64,000 bases of DNA, from positions 186,001-250,000 of the forward strand of contig OZ287701.1 in assembly GCA_965649825.1 (NCBI GenBank). The letters run 5' to 3'. This stretch comes from Penicillus capitatus (Eukaryota; Chlorophyta). The notes under the pieces are model-generated. The model searched no databases and was not told the origin of the DNA. It saw only the letters and a list, made by a program, of their open reading frames with translations. Made by a program: the position numbers and the translations under genes. Shown here piece after piece: positions 1 to 11,467 of the stretch (within the stretch, counting starts at the first letter, position 1; every line of letters starts with the position of its first letter).

Positions 1-2637
1 CGCAAGTGGAAAAGTCTAAAGATAAGTACGATCCTTTGGCGATAGACATCGAATTGTATAATAAAACATTCGTACACTAGGGTATTAAGATATATTAGAC
101 GATACAGGGGTTTCCTTTGAAAGTGAAGGATATGATCACAGAACGCTTGTGCTACTAAAGAGAGACGAACAATGAAGAGATGAATCCTAATACAAACTTC
201 AAAAATGCTTTAATCGAATGACGTCTATTGCAATCTTTGAAAACTTGTAGTACTCACTAGTTATACGGTCACGTCATTTTTTCACAAGATATGCGATCAA
301 ACTTACCACTGGCACGATAATGCTAAGGAATAGGATACAAACAGCACTGCCAGCACATTATTAACCGAAGTACTCCTACTAAGGCTTGTCCCAAACGAAA
401 AATTGTCTAGGCTTATCACCTGAAGAAACGTACGTCTCAATTGCATGAAAAGACGAAACACAAGACTATATCTCATGATGCCTCAGTATTTTTTTGTTGC
501 TGGATGTCACGAAAACCCGAATCGAAAAGGACAATTTGCGCAATAAGTACTTGATGTTCGGAATCTACTTGCTAAATCTACCAATGACTTTTCTTCTCGT
601 TAACCCTCTTTGTTTGCGTTTCTTTACCCCTTAGACAAATAGCTTTGCAAAGAGGACGAGAGGTATACGTCGAAAACAAACGTGTATAACCTGCATGCAC
701 CAAGAAATTGTGCAACACGGGCAGTCTCTTGTACCTAATGCCTCGTTAATGCACAAATTTGCTCAAGTCCTTGCCGTAAGCAGGCGTTTGTGCATCGTGG
801 ACGGAGTGTCACAACGGACTTTTAAGCAACGATAACTATGATGGCGCACGGAGCCAGAACTCAGGTGTAACACGCATGCGTGTAGGGTAAGTGCTATCGA
901 GGACCTCACTACTGTGAGTTGCTCGCTATACAACTTTTTTGACAACATCTTTGACAAGGGCGACTTGAAACCCTCGAATTCCGTGGCCCGCGTCCGTTTG
1001 TCTAACAATGACTCGTCCACTAGTTCGTATTGCCGGCCGCACAGGCCGAGAACGGCTTGCATAGGCCACATGTCTCATAAGCTCGAAAAAAGAGAACCAG
1101 TTTGCGCCTAGTCTATTGCTAGTGCCGTGAAGACATCAACTATTATTCCAATCGATTCTGCAACATTGTTAGTCTACGAAGTGGATCACAGAATATGCTT
1201 TGCACTTGGAAGAGGGTTTTTTCTTTTTACCTTAAGAACAATAACGACGGGCATTTTAGCACTCGCCGGTCTGAATCTTAAATCTAAGAGAGATCCGGTT
1301 TGGTGTCTTTGTTGGTAACTCTCTTTGTTACCGCGGCTAACTTATCGTGCTTTTCCAATTCATACCTTCCGTATCTTGCCCGTGTATTGATTTGACAACC
1401 CGAAGCTGTCGACGTGTACAACGCAGGGCAGAACCGAATACGTTCAATCCACTGTACTCCTCCAGCGTTTAATGATACGTTCGCGCCAAGCCTCCTCGAG
1501 AAACCAGACCTCAAGCCAAAGTTGACGCCACTCACTCAAAATTTGAAAGAGACGATGACAAGAACTTAAGCGAATCAATCGTGCAAAGCTGGGAATGATT
1601 AAATTACCTTTCGACGCGCGACGACGTCAAATCCGACTCTATTATCATCATCTACTTCCCTGCTACAGTTCGTGACTGCTTGCGCCGAACGAAAGGAGTA
1701 AGACTACCCTCTCGTACACAAACACAAATGAAACACAGAACACAACTAAGTACTATCCACGTTTCTTAAAAGGTCCAAGTCGTGCCTCGGGATGGCTAGA
1801 TGATGGGCTGTAGTCGGGGAGCTTTCCCGGATTTTGAAAGCACGATTATGCGGCCGACTATGCAGTCATCGCCACGTAGATATCTAACGATACATCCGAA
1901 CCTCGTGTCGACAGAATCCTTAGGCAGACGTTCATTTTCATCTTTGGTTATCGAAAATACGGCTGAGATAGACGAGAGGCTAATTAGTGAGGCCGAACAA
2001 CAACAATAGTTGTCGATTACCATTAAACGGCTGGATCAAGGATCCACACCTCTCATCACCTACTCCGGACAATTGTTAAGCCTTTCTTTTATTCTTGCTT
2101 TCTCTGCGCGCCCGGCCGGGCGACAAGTGCGAAGCTTCCGCATGCGAACAGTAAGTTGTAGATTCTTTGCGTGGTCTTCAAGAGACATTATAATGGTTGA
2201 CACCAAGCATTTTAGTTATATACTGATGGAGATCGGTCCGACTGCTTGCGATGGACCAACTAACTCTTTGGCTTCCATAGGCTTCTACGCCGCACCCCCA
2301 CCATCCTCTCTAGGCGCTTTAACTTCACAACTATTGTTCGCTGCACGTCGGGACTCGACACTCGCTGTTTTCCAGAGTTCTCTGTTTATGGGTGTGATTA
2401 GATTTTGCAACTCGCAGTCAATGGTCTTCAGCAACTCCTGTTTTTGGGTCGCTGATCGAAGTCCTCATTCGTTGAGGTAGCACAAGAAAAGATCTGGCGT
2501 CGCTGTTCTCGCAATCATTACAGCATCTAACACGTCTGTGATGTTTTTCTTCGTTTAATTGGTTTTACATCTCCCTTTTGACAAGATCGCGAAAGCATCA
2601 ACACAAGCTAGGTTCAAACATTCATTGTACAGCTACA
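1..2637. other. No recognisable gene
   Basis: Both strands show only short open frames without conserved motifs or plausible splice chains. The longest (about 2010-2480, plus) has no family resemblance I can see. The DNA is probably intergenic or decayed repeat, since a LINE fragment begins immediately to the right. Confidence 0.6.
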
Positions 2638-3190
2638 TCAGCGTCCCCATTTGCCGCCAAGAGTACGCCATAAAGTTGCAATTGGTTCCACAAAGTCTGA
2701 TAGAGCCGTTGGGTGCCAGAAGATGCATGCGATCGATAGCGGGTCATCCAGTTCTCTGGTGAGGAGTCTTCGGGCTTCAGAGAGGCGGGGGTATTCAAGA
2801 AGTAGATGGTTGCGGTCTTCCGATTCCGCGCCGCAGATGCAGCGGGAGTCCCCGATCCTTAGGCCAAATCTAAGCAAGTACTGGTTTGACGGGAAATGAT
2901 TCGCAACAAACCGACTCAAGCGTGACGCCGGTTCTCGGTCTAGATGTTTCGTCGGGAAGTTGCCTCAGCGGAAATCCGGCAGATGCTGCGTGAAATGGCA
3001 ACTGGTTTCTCTGTCTTGGATGTCCCGGAGGGCGCAGATGTTGAGGTACCGTGCGATTTTCTTTTTAATCCAGGTTCGAGCGGGGGAGGCCTTGAGGTGC
3101 CTCGTGTCTGTTCGTTGCTGCCGTCTTCGCGCGGTTCTTCTCGGGCGTAAAGGGGCTAAGGCAGGGGTTCCGGTTCGTTTTGGTCCAGAA
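2638..3190 (-). pseudogene. 3' fragment of a non-LTR retrotransposon (zinc-knuckle tail)
   Basis: The minus-strand reading ends in a zf-RVT-like C-terminal tail: FVANHFPSNQYLLRFG, then Cys-X-Cys, then an RNHLLLE segment. It aligns clearly with the C-terminus of the longer LINE copy at 56.7-57.1 kb (FAANHFPSNQYLFRFG, CACGAALEDRDHLLMECP). The upstream part (2890-3190) matches only after allowing a stop codon, and there is no reverse-transcriptase core here. I read it as a 5'-truncated, dead copy of the same LINE family. The Cys of the LMECP segment is Tyr here (LLEYP), a sign of decay. Confidence 0.75.
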
Positions 3191-3418
3191 CATGTGGTGA
3201 CCTAAGTTCAGCCAGTCTAGCAAGAGACACCGGATTCTGATGCTGTCCGCTTGAACATTGTGTCATTTCAGTGCCGTGTCTTTCGTTTGAAACGTCTGCG
3301 ATGTTTACCATGAGAATACCATTCATATGTTCGCCAAAAGATAAGCATAGGAGGTTAATATACCAAACAGCAAATGTGCAACCATTAGGTATGTTACAGC
3401 TCAAAATACTATCGAGGA

Positions 3419-3568
3419 ACCTCTGGCCTTCGAGGACGACTAATGAACACCTCTGGCCTTCGAGGACGACTAATGAACACCTCTGGCCTTCGAGGACGAC
3501 TAATGAACACCTCTGGCCTTCGAGGACGACTAATGAACACCTCTGGCCTTCGAGAACGACTAATGAAT
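3419..3568 (+). repeat. Five tandem copies of a 30-bp unit
   Basis: The unit begins ACCTCTGGCC and ends ACTAATGAAC. Units start at 3419, 3449, 3479, 3509 and 3539. The first four are identical; the fifth has a G-to-A change (cgagaacgac) and a different last base. The length is a multiple of three, so two plus-strand frames stay open as 10-residue repeats (one reads NTSGLRGRLM), but neither lies in a convincing gene. Confidence 0.95.
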
Positions 3569-4471
3569 AAGTTTTGCAATCATAGGGCGGTTTCTAATGA
3601 ATTCGCAAAGTATCTCTTGCCTGTTAGTAGCCAGCTAAGGTTAAGATTCCTTAATCGTATTTTTTAGGACGACACTCTTCCTATGAACAACTCGCGTTTT
3701 TTAATTGACTTCCGAGCGATTGATCACGCTTCTCGTTCTCCTTCACTTCGCCGTTGCAAAAAGCTTCATTCGTTACAGGATTCCCCTTTCAAAAACCAGA
3801 AACTACAACTCGGAGACTAAGACTAGAAAACTTTCCAACATAGAGCAGATTGACCGCCGACAAAACAACGGCAAAGAATTAGTTAATCGACGAACAGCTA
3901 TTCGCCCGAGGCTTGAACGCGCAATGTTGCCTCGCAAGCTCCCATGGATTAGTTGAACTCTTCTGTCGCCGCCACAAGCTTCGTCCATCAGTTAGCTACC
4001 TGATTCCCTAACGATCTCATCTCCCCCCGTCGCCATGGCCAATCAAAGTTTCAGCTCGTCTGACCTTTGAGTACACGTCGTCATGCCACCGCACTTGATT
4101 CGTGAACTGACAGTACCCTCGACGCATCTCCAACCTCGTGCATGCTTCCTATTTCTCACGCCTACATATAGATTTCGTTTTCAACGGTACAATCAGCGAT
4201 GCATGACTTTGCACTGAACTGTGTTACCACGTCTAGGGCCAAGAAGTGGGCCATCCAAGAATTCACGCAAGCGTATACGCAACGAATGCGTCGATCGCAG
4301 GAAGCTTGAGAAAATGTTGAGATAATGAATGCCTTATATTGCATTTATATGAAATAGATCAGAAAGTATATATGAGAGTGTTGAGGGTCAATCTGGAAAA
4401 TATCACATGCGCATCTTGGGCGGGTAAACAGTAATCAACCATTACTCAAATGTTTTAGCGAAAGGTCGTGC
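3569..4471. other. Intergenic, no gene seen
   Basis: AT-richer sequence between the tandem repeat and the 3' end of the VWA gene. I see no conserved coding signal and no RNA gene. Confidence 0.6.
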
Positions 4472-6795
4472 TTAAGTTTCGGTAGCGGGCCGCAAAAAAA
4501 TCGGGATTCTGCAACATCCAGGACAACGCGCGGCGATTCTGTGACGTAGACAAAAGATAATTGCTAGAAAGATAACACAGACAAGAACTAGTATGATCAC
4601 AAACCACGGCAACATTTCCCTTCCCAGTAACTTGAATTCGCTACGATTGGAACAACAGATCACGTCTTCCGTCGATCGGTACTCTCCCATCGGACAGACA
4701 ACATCGCTTGAAAGAAGATTTTCAACACCGGGAACGGGATGTATGGCATCCATAACTTCTTCCAGACGACAGAAATCAGCAGGAGGGACAGTGAAATAGC
4801 CTATCTTCGGTGTTGTCCTGACAGCACCTCCGCACGATTCTGCAGAATCGTACTTGCAGATAAAGGACGTATTTTCAGTGCAGGACTTTACGAAGAGATT
4901 CCTCATCACACCTCTGGTATCAATAGCAACACAGGGTTCTTCGTCTTCTGCAAAAAATGGTTCGTGCACTCCCCAGTACTTAAAGGAGTCATCCAAGATC
5001 GGCTCCCCGTGCGCGATCCACGCAAACAAATGACCCTTTAGTCGACTTGCGCCGACCCAGGATCCGTCTGTCTGTGCGAGCCTCGCCACAAAAGCGAGCT
5101 CGCCTTCATCCAAAATACTCACCAACTGTCCACCGTCCTCCACGCACAGCTCCTTCGCTTCCTCCCAATTGACTTCTTCAACGAACACCTTGTAGGCCGA
5201 ATCTCGAAACGGGAAGCATTTATTCTCGTCAATATCTCGGGCGAGGACCGTATCCGGGCACTCAGACATAGGATCCTGCGCCTGTCTATAGTTCTGTTGC
5301 TCGCAGGGAGTGATCTCTGTCGGAGTGCATTTTCTAGAACGGTCAATGATTGCATTAAGGGCTTGCTCCTGGGTAACGCCTCCTCGTTCCAGCTCATGGA
5401 GCCCAACGTCATGTCCAACCACGCCGAGGAACACATCTGGTGCGTTTTCTGATCCTTTGGCGAAGAATGGCATTGCCACTGTGGTGAGCAGCCCCAAACC
5501 ACCTTGATCAACGTAGGGCTCCACCCAGATAGGCAGCTCTGTCCTTCCGCCTGCGAAGTAGAGATAGTAGGAGTTCATGGCGTCGAAGGTATTGGTGTTC
5601 GGTCCAATAAACGACCAGGCTCCATTGTTGGCGCAGGCCAGTTGTCTTGGGATGGCGTCATCTGCTTCTTCGGTCATGGAGTAGGTGAAGATCGACGCTC
5701 TGGCGCCGGTCCTCTCCTCCAGTTTCCGCTGCATCTCGTTGACCGTCGAAGCCATCTGTGAGGGCTTTATGCTTTTCCTATCACGTCCAGTTGTATCCAT
5801 TCCATCCGTTAAGAACAGAATGACTTTGTGACAATGAGAGCATGAAATTTCTCCATCGCATGCATTTGTTAAGATGCGGAAAGCCTCTTCAAAACCGGCA
5901 GTAAAGTTTGTGCTGCCACCAGGTGTGACCTTGTCCATCTGGCCGTACAATTTTTCAATGTGTTCTGTACGAGCTCTCACAAGGTCAGAAAGTTTCCATA
6001 GGGGTTCGGCTTGATCGGAAAACACAACGACATTGACGAAATCCATCAGAGTAAAAGTTCCCAAGATATCCTTTACCGCCCGTCGAGCGGTGTTCCACTT
6101 GGGTTCTTTAGAATTTCCGGTCACATTGTTCATGGAATCAGATTTGTCAACGATCAGCACAATATCCTTCGGTCCAGTACTGGCCCCCATATACCAGGGC
6201 CGTTGTCGAGGGTCATAAAATGCACAGCTGCCAAGGGACTTGTCTTCATGTTCGCCCTTGCGCGGCCACGCGGACGACGGATAGGTACGAAAGTGTCCGT
6301 CTCTGGTACCTGTGTCAACACCAATCACATTCGGTGCATACAAACGGGTCTCTAACCTAAGTACAGCCAACCGTATTCCTCCTGGCCATAAATCCTTTTG
6401 AAGGTTTCATCGAGATTTTGATAAACACAAACGTCCTCTATCAAACTGCTGCTCAAGTTGTCAAAGTTCGCTCCAGGAGGTGTGAGGAAGTCAGACATCG
6501 TTCTGTCGACTCGTCGTCCAGACGCTTCGCATATCACCGGAGTCCCAAACTGTTTCGTGCAGGGGACATGCATGTAATCGTTCGAGCAACCATGCTTTGA
6601 ACATTTGCATGCGCGAACATGTTGAGTGCGTTCGGCATGCAGTGCGGTGGCACGTTGAGCGACAATCTTTACGACGCGTTCCTGCGACTCGACGAATTCG
6701 ACCAGTTTCTTCGGCATTATTGAACTTTGTGCATTGATAGTGTTGAGGATACAAGCGTACAAAGCCGCTAATAGAAAAGTAAGACAATGCTGCAT
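4472..6795 (-). CDS. Secreted/membrane VWA + C-type lectin protein, alpha2-delta-like
   Basis: Two exons (6795-6357 and 6309-4472) give 758 residues. The 47-bp GT-AG intron 6310-6356 was placed by restoring the conserved reading WLYLG|TRDGHFRTYP; the second frame is otherwise open. Parts in order: a signal peptide (MQHCLTFLLAALYACILN); an N-terminal sensor-like region of the kind found in calcium-channel alpha2-delta proteins; a VWA domain from about residue 195 with an intact MIDAS (DKSDS, the Thr of GGSTNF, the Asp of LTDGMD); a C-type lectin domain at about 510-635 ending in FICKYD; and one membrane span near the C-terminus (FVIILVLVCVIFLAIIFCL) with a short basic tail. This predicts a type I cell-surface protein with metal-dependent adhesion. 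The partner, and any link to channels, is inference. The lectin domain is an unusual addition to this architecture. Confidence 0.85.
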
Positions 6796-8692
6796 ACCAC
6801 AAGAGACAAAAACAAAACGACGACTCAGACGACGGGGACTGCGACACCGATAACTCAGAAGAGGTTAGACACGTGTGGTTGTTAGAGAACTGTTGGTGAG
6901 TTTATTTGAATCCGTTCTCACCACCGACATACGGACTTTCGGGCCAGAAGTACACGACAGTTGTGAATGTGGGAAAAGGCTGTGTTGAAAGCCGCCATAT
7001 CCATCCAGCCGCAGAAGCTGACGTCACATCGGATGCCTGATACGAGTTACTTGATTTACAACAGGGAAAGAGAAAGTTCTGGAGATAGATAATGAGAAAG
7101 GGCCCTTAAAGGTCGCGTATCTTTGTTTTGTTTGGCTGTTACCTGCAAATGAAAAGAAGCTATCGTACTGTGAGGATGTAAGCATTCGCTAAGAGAATTG
7201 AAAGCGTCACATGATGTTCATACTGTGCTGTCTACGGCGAATGCTCTATGAAGCTTGCTTTATTGAGAGAAAACCGCAAACGGTGTTTGGCAGAAACTCG
7301 AAATTCTCTTGATCTTCTGTGAAAGCTCTCTGCGCAATCATTGCTAACAGCATTGCCTTACATATTGTTTCAGAATGCTTCTCCTATGCTCAAGCAGTTC
7401 GCTTGATCGCCACCGTTTAAAATTGGTTGAATGTTATCGGTGGACATCTGTCCGGATCTCCTCCTCAGTTTGGCCTACATCCACTTTTGGGATATCATCG
7501 TACGGTGTTATAATAGCTTACCACCCAGCGCTCGCTTCTTGGTGAGCAGTATGGATGGAACAGAAAGTGGAGCATGACAGCTGACTGCTTATCAAACGAT
7601 ACGCCCTTCTGTTAAGAGCCGTCACGTCTGATTCGCTGTTTCTCTCATTCACACCTAGAGAATTCGGTAAGAATGGCAGCTCGGCATGTTTCTTATCCTT
7701 TATTGATATTCTTATATTCGACGTGAAAAATAGTTCACCGTACAAGGCACTTGATCATTCTGTTCCTCAAGATCGCCAGAGAAGCGTGATCTGCAAGAGA
7801 GAGCTATTCATGTATTCGTTTTCGTTGCGATTTTTTCTCTTGTGTATCAGAAAAAGTAATCGCAAGATGCCGACGTAGAGGCGCAAGGATGAATGACCTT
7901 TACGTGACTCTCGGACTTGTCCGAGCAACGGCGAGCATATCTGCGGTTGCTCGCGCACTTCGTTGTTTATAGTTCTAGCGACGTCACGTCCGACGCATTG
8001 GTTGCCGAACTCGCCGTCAACAACGGCTCGACTTCTGAAACGGACGCGAAAGCGGATATCTGTGTTGACCCGTCTCGAAAGAAGCGTGCACGCCTTTCCA
8101 GCGACGCGGCAATGAAAGAGGCATCGTCCATGTGTCTCCAAAAGCCTGTCGTAAGAAGGACATCGCCTGTCCAACAATCTCCAACAATCGTTCGACACCT
8201 CTGATGCTTCGAAAAGATACACACGAAAGCAAAGAACGCTCTATACCTTTAGAAAGAACCGGGCATCTCTTTGTGGCCCGTACGTTCACTTACGCATTCC
8301 TATCTGTCCCGGACAGGTGATGTTGCCTAGATTCATGTCGTCATTCAGAATGGCGGCGGAGTGTCAACAACGCAGCAAGAAATGAGAGAGAGGATACGCA
8401 AAGCAAAGCGATTCGACAAGGGACAGCCTGCGTGTTTCATTCAGGCAAAAGATCTCTAACGGTGAACTGCCCAGCGTCTGCCAATCACACACTGAGATAT
8501 ACAAGACGAGTCAGGCAGACAAAGGACAGAAAACCTGATGGAAGACATCCTCTTCTCGATCGTAGCCGCTCTTCTTTTTTACCCAGGTGATTGCGAAGAG
8601 ACCAGCAAATAGTTATTTCCAAAGAACGGCTCGCCAATAAACTCTCTTAGCAGAATCGATAAAGCCTCCGACACAGGCACAGGAGCTTCTTT
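6796..8692. other. About 1.9 kb without a supported gene
   Basis: Overlapping short frames at 7.77-8.29 kb run on both strands. One plus-strand frame (about 7917-8204) has a basic KKRAR patch but no ATG in context and no recognisable domain. I make no gene call. Confidence 0.5.
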
Positions 8693-9055
8693 TCAGTGTT
8701 CTCCTACAGTTGCCCCTGTCATGGTCAAACGGCATTGCTGTGAGACAGTATCGAACCCGATAACAGTCGTGTCATTTGCAGGGAGCCTTCCTTTCTTGAC
8801 AGATTCCTTTACAGCGTCCACAGGTGACTCTCTTCGGTGAGTTTGAGGATGAGGGAGCGATGATCCTTCGACATCACGGAGAAAGCCGTTCCATGCACCG
8901 GATAGAAACGTTCCATCTGTTATTTGTTGGTGTGCGGGAACATGTTTTGATGTGACGGCGGCGCAAGCGGATAAATGCGAAGAGACCGCTTTCGCTTCGT
9001 TCAGACGGAATCCCTCATTTGAAGCGCGGGATTCCTTGACAAATCGTTTCGCCAT
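8693..9055 (-). CDS. Possible small hypothetical protein, 120 aa
   Basis: A single ATG-started frame divergent from eIF4A, with 222 bp between the two starts, which fits the compact spacing elsewhere in the window. The product is hydrophilic, with no signal peptide, membrane span or known motif. The 9-mer TGATGTGAC occurs inside it (about 8948). It could equally be a chance frame. I do not recognise it. Confidence 0.3.
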   Translation of the reverse strand: MAKRFVKESRASNEGFRLNEAKAVSSHLSACAAVTSKHVPAHQQITDGTFLSGAWNGFLRDVEGSSLPHPQTHRRESPVDAVKESVKKGRLPANDTTVIGFDTVSQQCRLTMTGATVGEH

Positions 9056-9277
9056 TCGAAAACTGCTCGAGCAGCATCTATCGCTTTTCTACAACATCTG
9101 CATCTTTGCTAGCGTCTGTCAGTAAGTACGCTAAGCTGTACATGGCGCAACGCCTCGCTACGTTCTAAACACTCGACGCGCGGCGTCGCGTTTCTTTTCT
9201 TTCGGCACTTCGCGTCGTGTGCGTCGCTCTTACGCACCGTCGCGGATCTCAAATGGCGGCGTTTTTGTCGTTTAGGC

Positions 9278-10740
9278 ATGAGTCGAGCACCTGATACGTC
9301 GCTCTATGATGGAGAAGCCTACGATAAAAAGATGACGGAATTGTACGTCACGACCACGACTGCGTCTTCCTTCTCATACGTGTGTTTAGTTTGGGCGGTG
9401 GCGAAGGGGAGCCATTCTACACGGACTGGGACGAATCATTTCAGTCCTTCGACCAGATGGAGCTGAATGAAGGACTCCTCCGTGGCATCTACGCCTACGG
9501 TCACACTTTTGTCTGTCGCAGCGTCAGGAGTGAGTATATTTCTGCGATGCAGGATTTGAAAAGCCCTCTGCGATTCAGCAGAAAGGCATCGTGCCTTTTA
9601 CGCGTGGTTACGATGTGATTCAGCAAGCGCAGTCTGGAACAGGCAAGACAGCCACGTTCTGTGCTGGAATTTTGAATAACTTAGACTACAACCTGAATCA
9701 ATGCCAAGCACTAGTCCTGGCTCCAACCAGAGAACTGGCCCAACAGATTGAGAAGGTCATGAGATCGTTGGGCGATTACCTTCAAGTCACATCACTCACG
9801 CATGCCGACACACATCTCCTAACGATCGCCCCTCCTTCCTCTCTATAGGTCAAGTGCCATGCGTGTGTGGGAGGGACGAGTGTGCAAGAAGATATGAGAA
9901 TCTTGGAAGCAGGGGTGTTGGTGGTGGTTGGTACACCGGGTCGTGTTTTTGATATGCTCCGTCGTCGAGCCCTCGTGGCAGATTTCATAAAAATCTTCTG
10001 TTTGGATGAGGCAGATGAAATGCTCTCCAGGGGATTCAAGGATCAGATCTACGACATTTTTCAATTGCTCCCTCCAAAGCTCCAAGTTGGCGTCTTTTCC
10101 GCCACCCTTCCACCGGAAGCATTGGAAATCACGAGAAAGTTCATGAACAAACCTGTTCGCATCTTGGTCAAGCGTGATGAATTGACGTTAGAAGGTATCA
10201 AGCAGTTCTACGTGAATGTGGAAAAGGAGGAATGGAAGCTGGATACGCTGTGTGACCTCTACGATACGCTTTCCATCACCCAGAGCGTGATCTTTGCCAA
10301 CACCAGAAGAAAAGTCGATTGGCTTACCGATCAGATGCGTCAAAGGGACCACACTGTATCAGCCACACATGGAGACATGGATCAGAACACCCGTGATGTG
10401 ATCATGCGAGAATTCAGGTCAATGACAATGTGTGGACAGAGTGTGATAAGTGTGAGAATGTGTTTGTCTGTGCAGATCTGGATCTTCTCGTGTGTTGATT
10501 ACGACAGATTTGTTGGCACGCGGTATCGATGTGCAGCAAGTGTCTTTGGTGATCAACTACGATCTCCCTTCGCAGCCAGAGAATTACCTTCATAGAATCG
10601 GTCGCAGCGGTCGTTTTGGACGCAAGGGAGTGGCCATCAACTTTGTGTCGCGTGACGATGAGGGAATGTTGAGAGACATCCAAAAGTTCTACAACACAGT
10701 GATCGAGGAATTGCCGCGCAATGTGGCCGATCTGATCTGA
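9278..10740 (+). CDS. EIF4A: eIF4A, DEAD-box translation initiation helicase
   Basis: ATP-dependent RNA helicase of the eIF4F complex, which unwinds mRNA 5' leaders in the cytoplasm. Five exons (9278-9342, 9390-9499, 9553-9785, 9849-10417, 10476-10740) join to 413 residues, the usual length. All helicase motifs are present: [25 protein letters not shown] (FSATLP), RGID and [11 protein letters not shown]. Introns are 47, 53, 63 and 58 bp, all GT-AG, and were placed by conserved joins such as [12 protein letters not shown] and [14 protein letters not shown]. Intron 2 starts GTCACACTTTT and intron 3 starts GTCACATCACTCAC, both carrying the intron motif that recurs in this window. The closely related eIF4A-III is an alternative, but the N-terminus ([14 protein letters not shown]) favours eIF4A. 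Confidence 0.95.
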
Positions 10741-11467
10741 TCGGATCGGCTGGGGTTTGGTTTCGATGGATCGCGCTCGTCTTCTGATGCAAATGAACCC
10801 CGTTCCGTTCGTTTCGTCCCATGTTGAACGTCATTTGGATTGCTCTATTATCTGTCGAGGGAGTTTTGGATTGCGCGCTTAACTTAACACAGCAGCAGCA
10901 TGAGCTTTGAAAACACAACTTGTGAAAAACGGGTTGAGAAAGTGACGATGGCTTTTGAATTGTGTGCTCTTGTCTGTCTCTGACCTTTCTGTGCAAACAT
11001 CGCGTCCGAACACACAAACAGCATCCAAAATTACACATCCTGTTGTTCATCCATCATTACGCATAACTCCTGTCCATGCGAATCAGAAACAAGGAGCATC
11101 GATCTTTCTGAGAATGCACTCAGAAACGATGCTTTGTAACAACCGCATTTCACCCCTCACTCACGGATTCATTCACAAAATCGATCGATTATTCGACTCG
11201 CAATGGAATGCTGCTAATTAAGGCAAGTATGACACGGAATGGCTTCCGTTGGCTTCTTCTTTTGCATAAGCGATTTCGAATCAAAAATGGCGTAACTCAG
11301 GTCATGCACTCATGATGAGGCATTTCTTGATGTTTACGTCGGTTAAAAAAGAAAGAATGGTTCTGCTGATGTCTAGCAGAGAGACCAATCATTTGATTGT
11401 GTGATGTGACGTTTATGTGATTGGTGGGGACAGAGGGCGATCGTTTGCAAACATACCCCTCCGTTTT
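10741..11467. other. Convergent intergenic region
   Basis: Lies between the stops of eIF4A (plus) and the RING gene (minus). Contains one TGATGTGAC copy (11402-11410) and no coding signal I can support. Confidence 0.6.

Noticed and set aside
3419-3568. CRISPR-like array
   Set aside because: The units are directly contiguous with no spacers, and the genome is eukaryotic.
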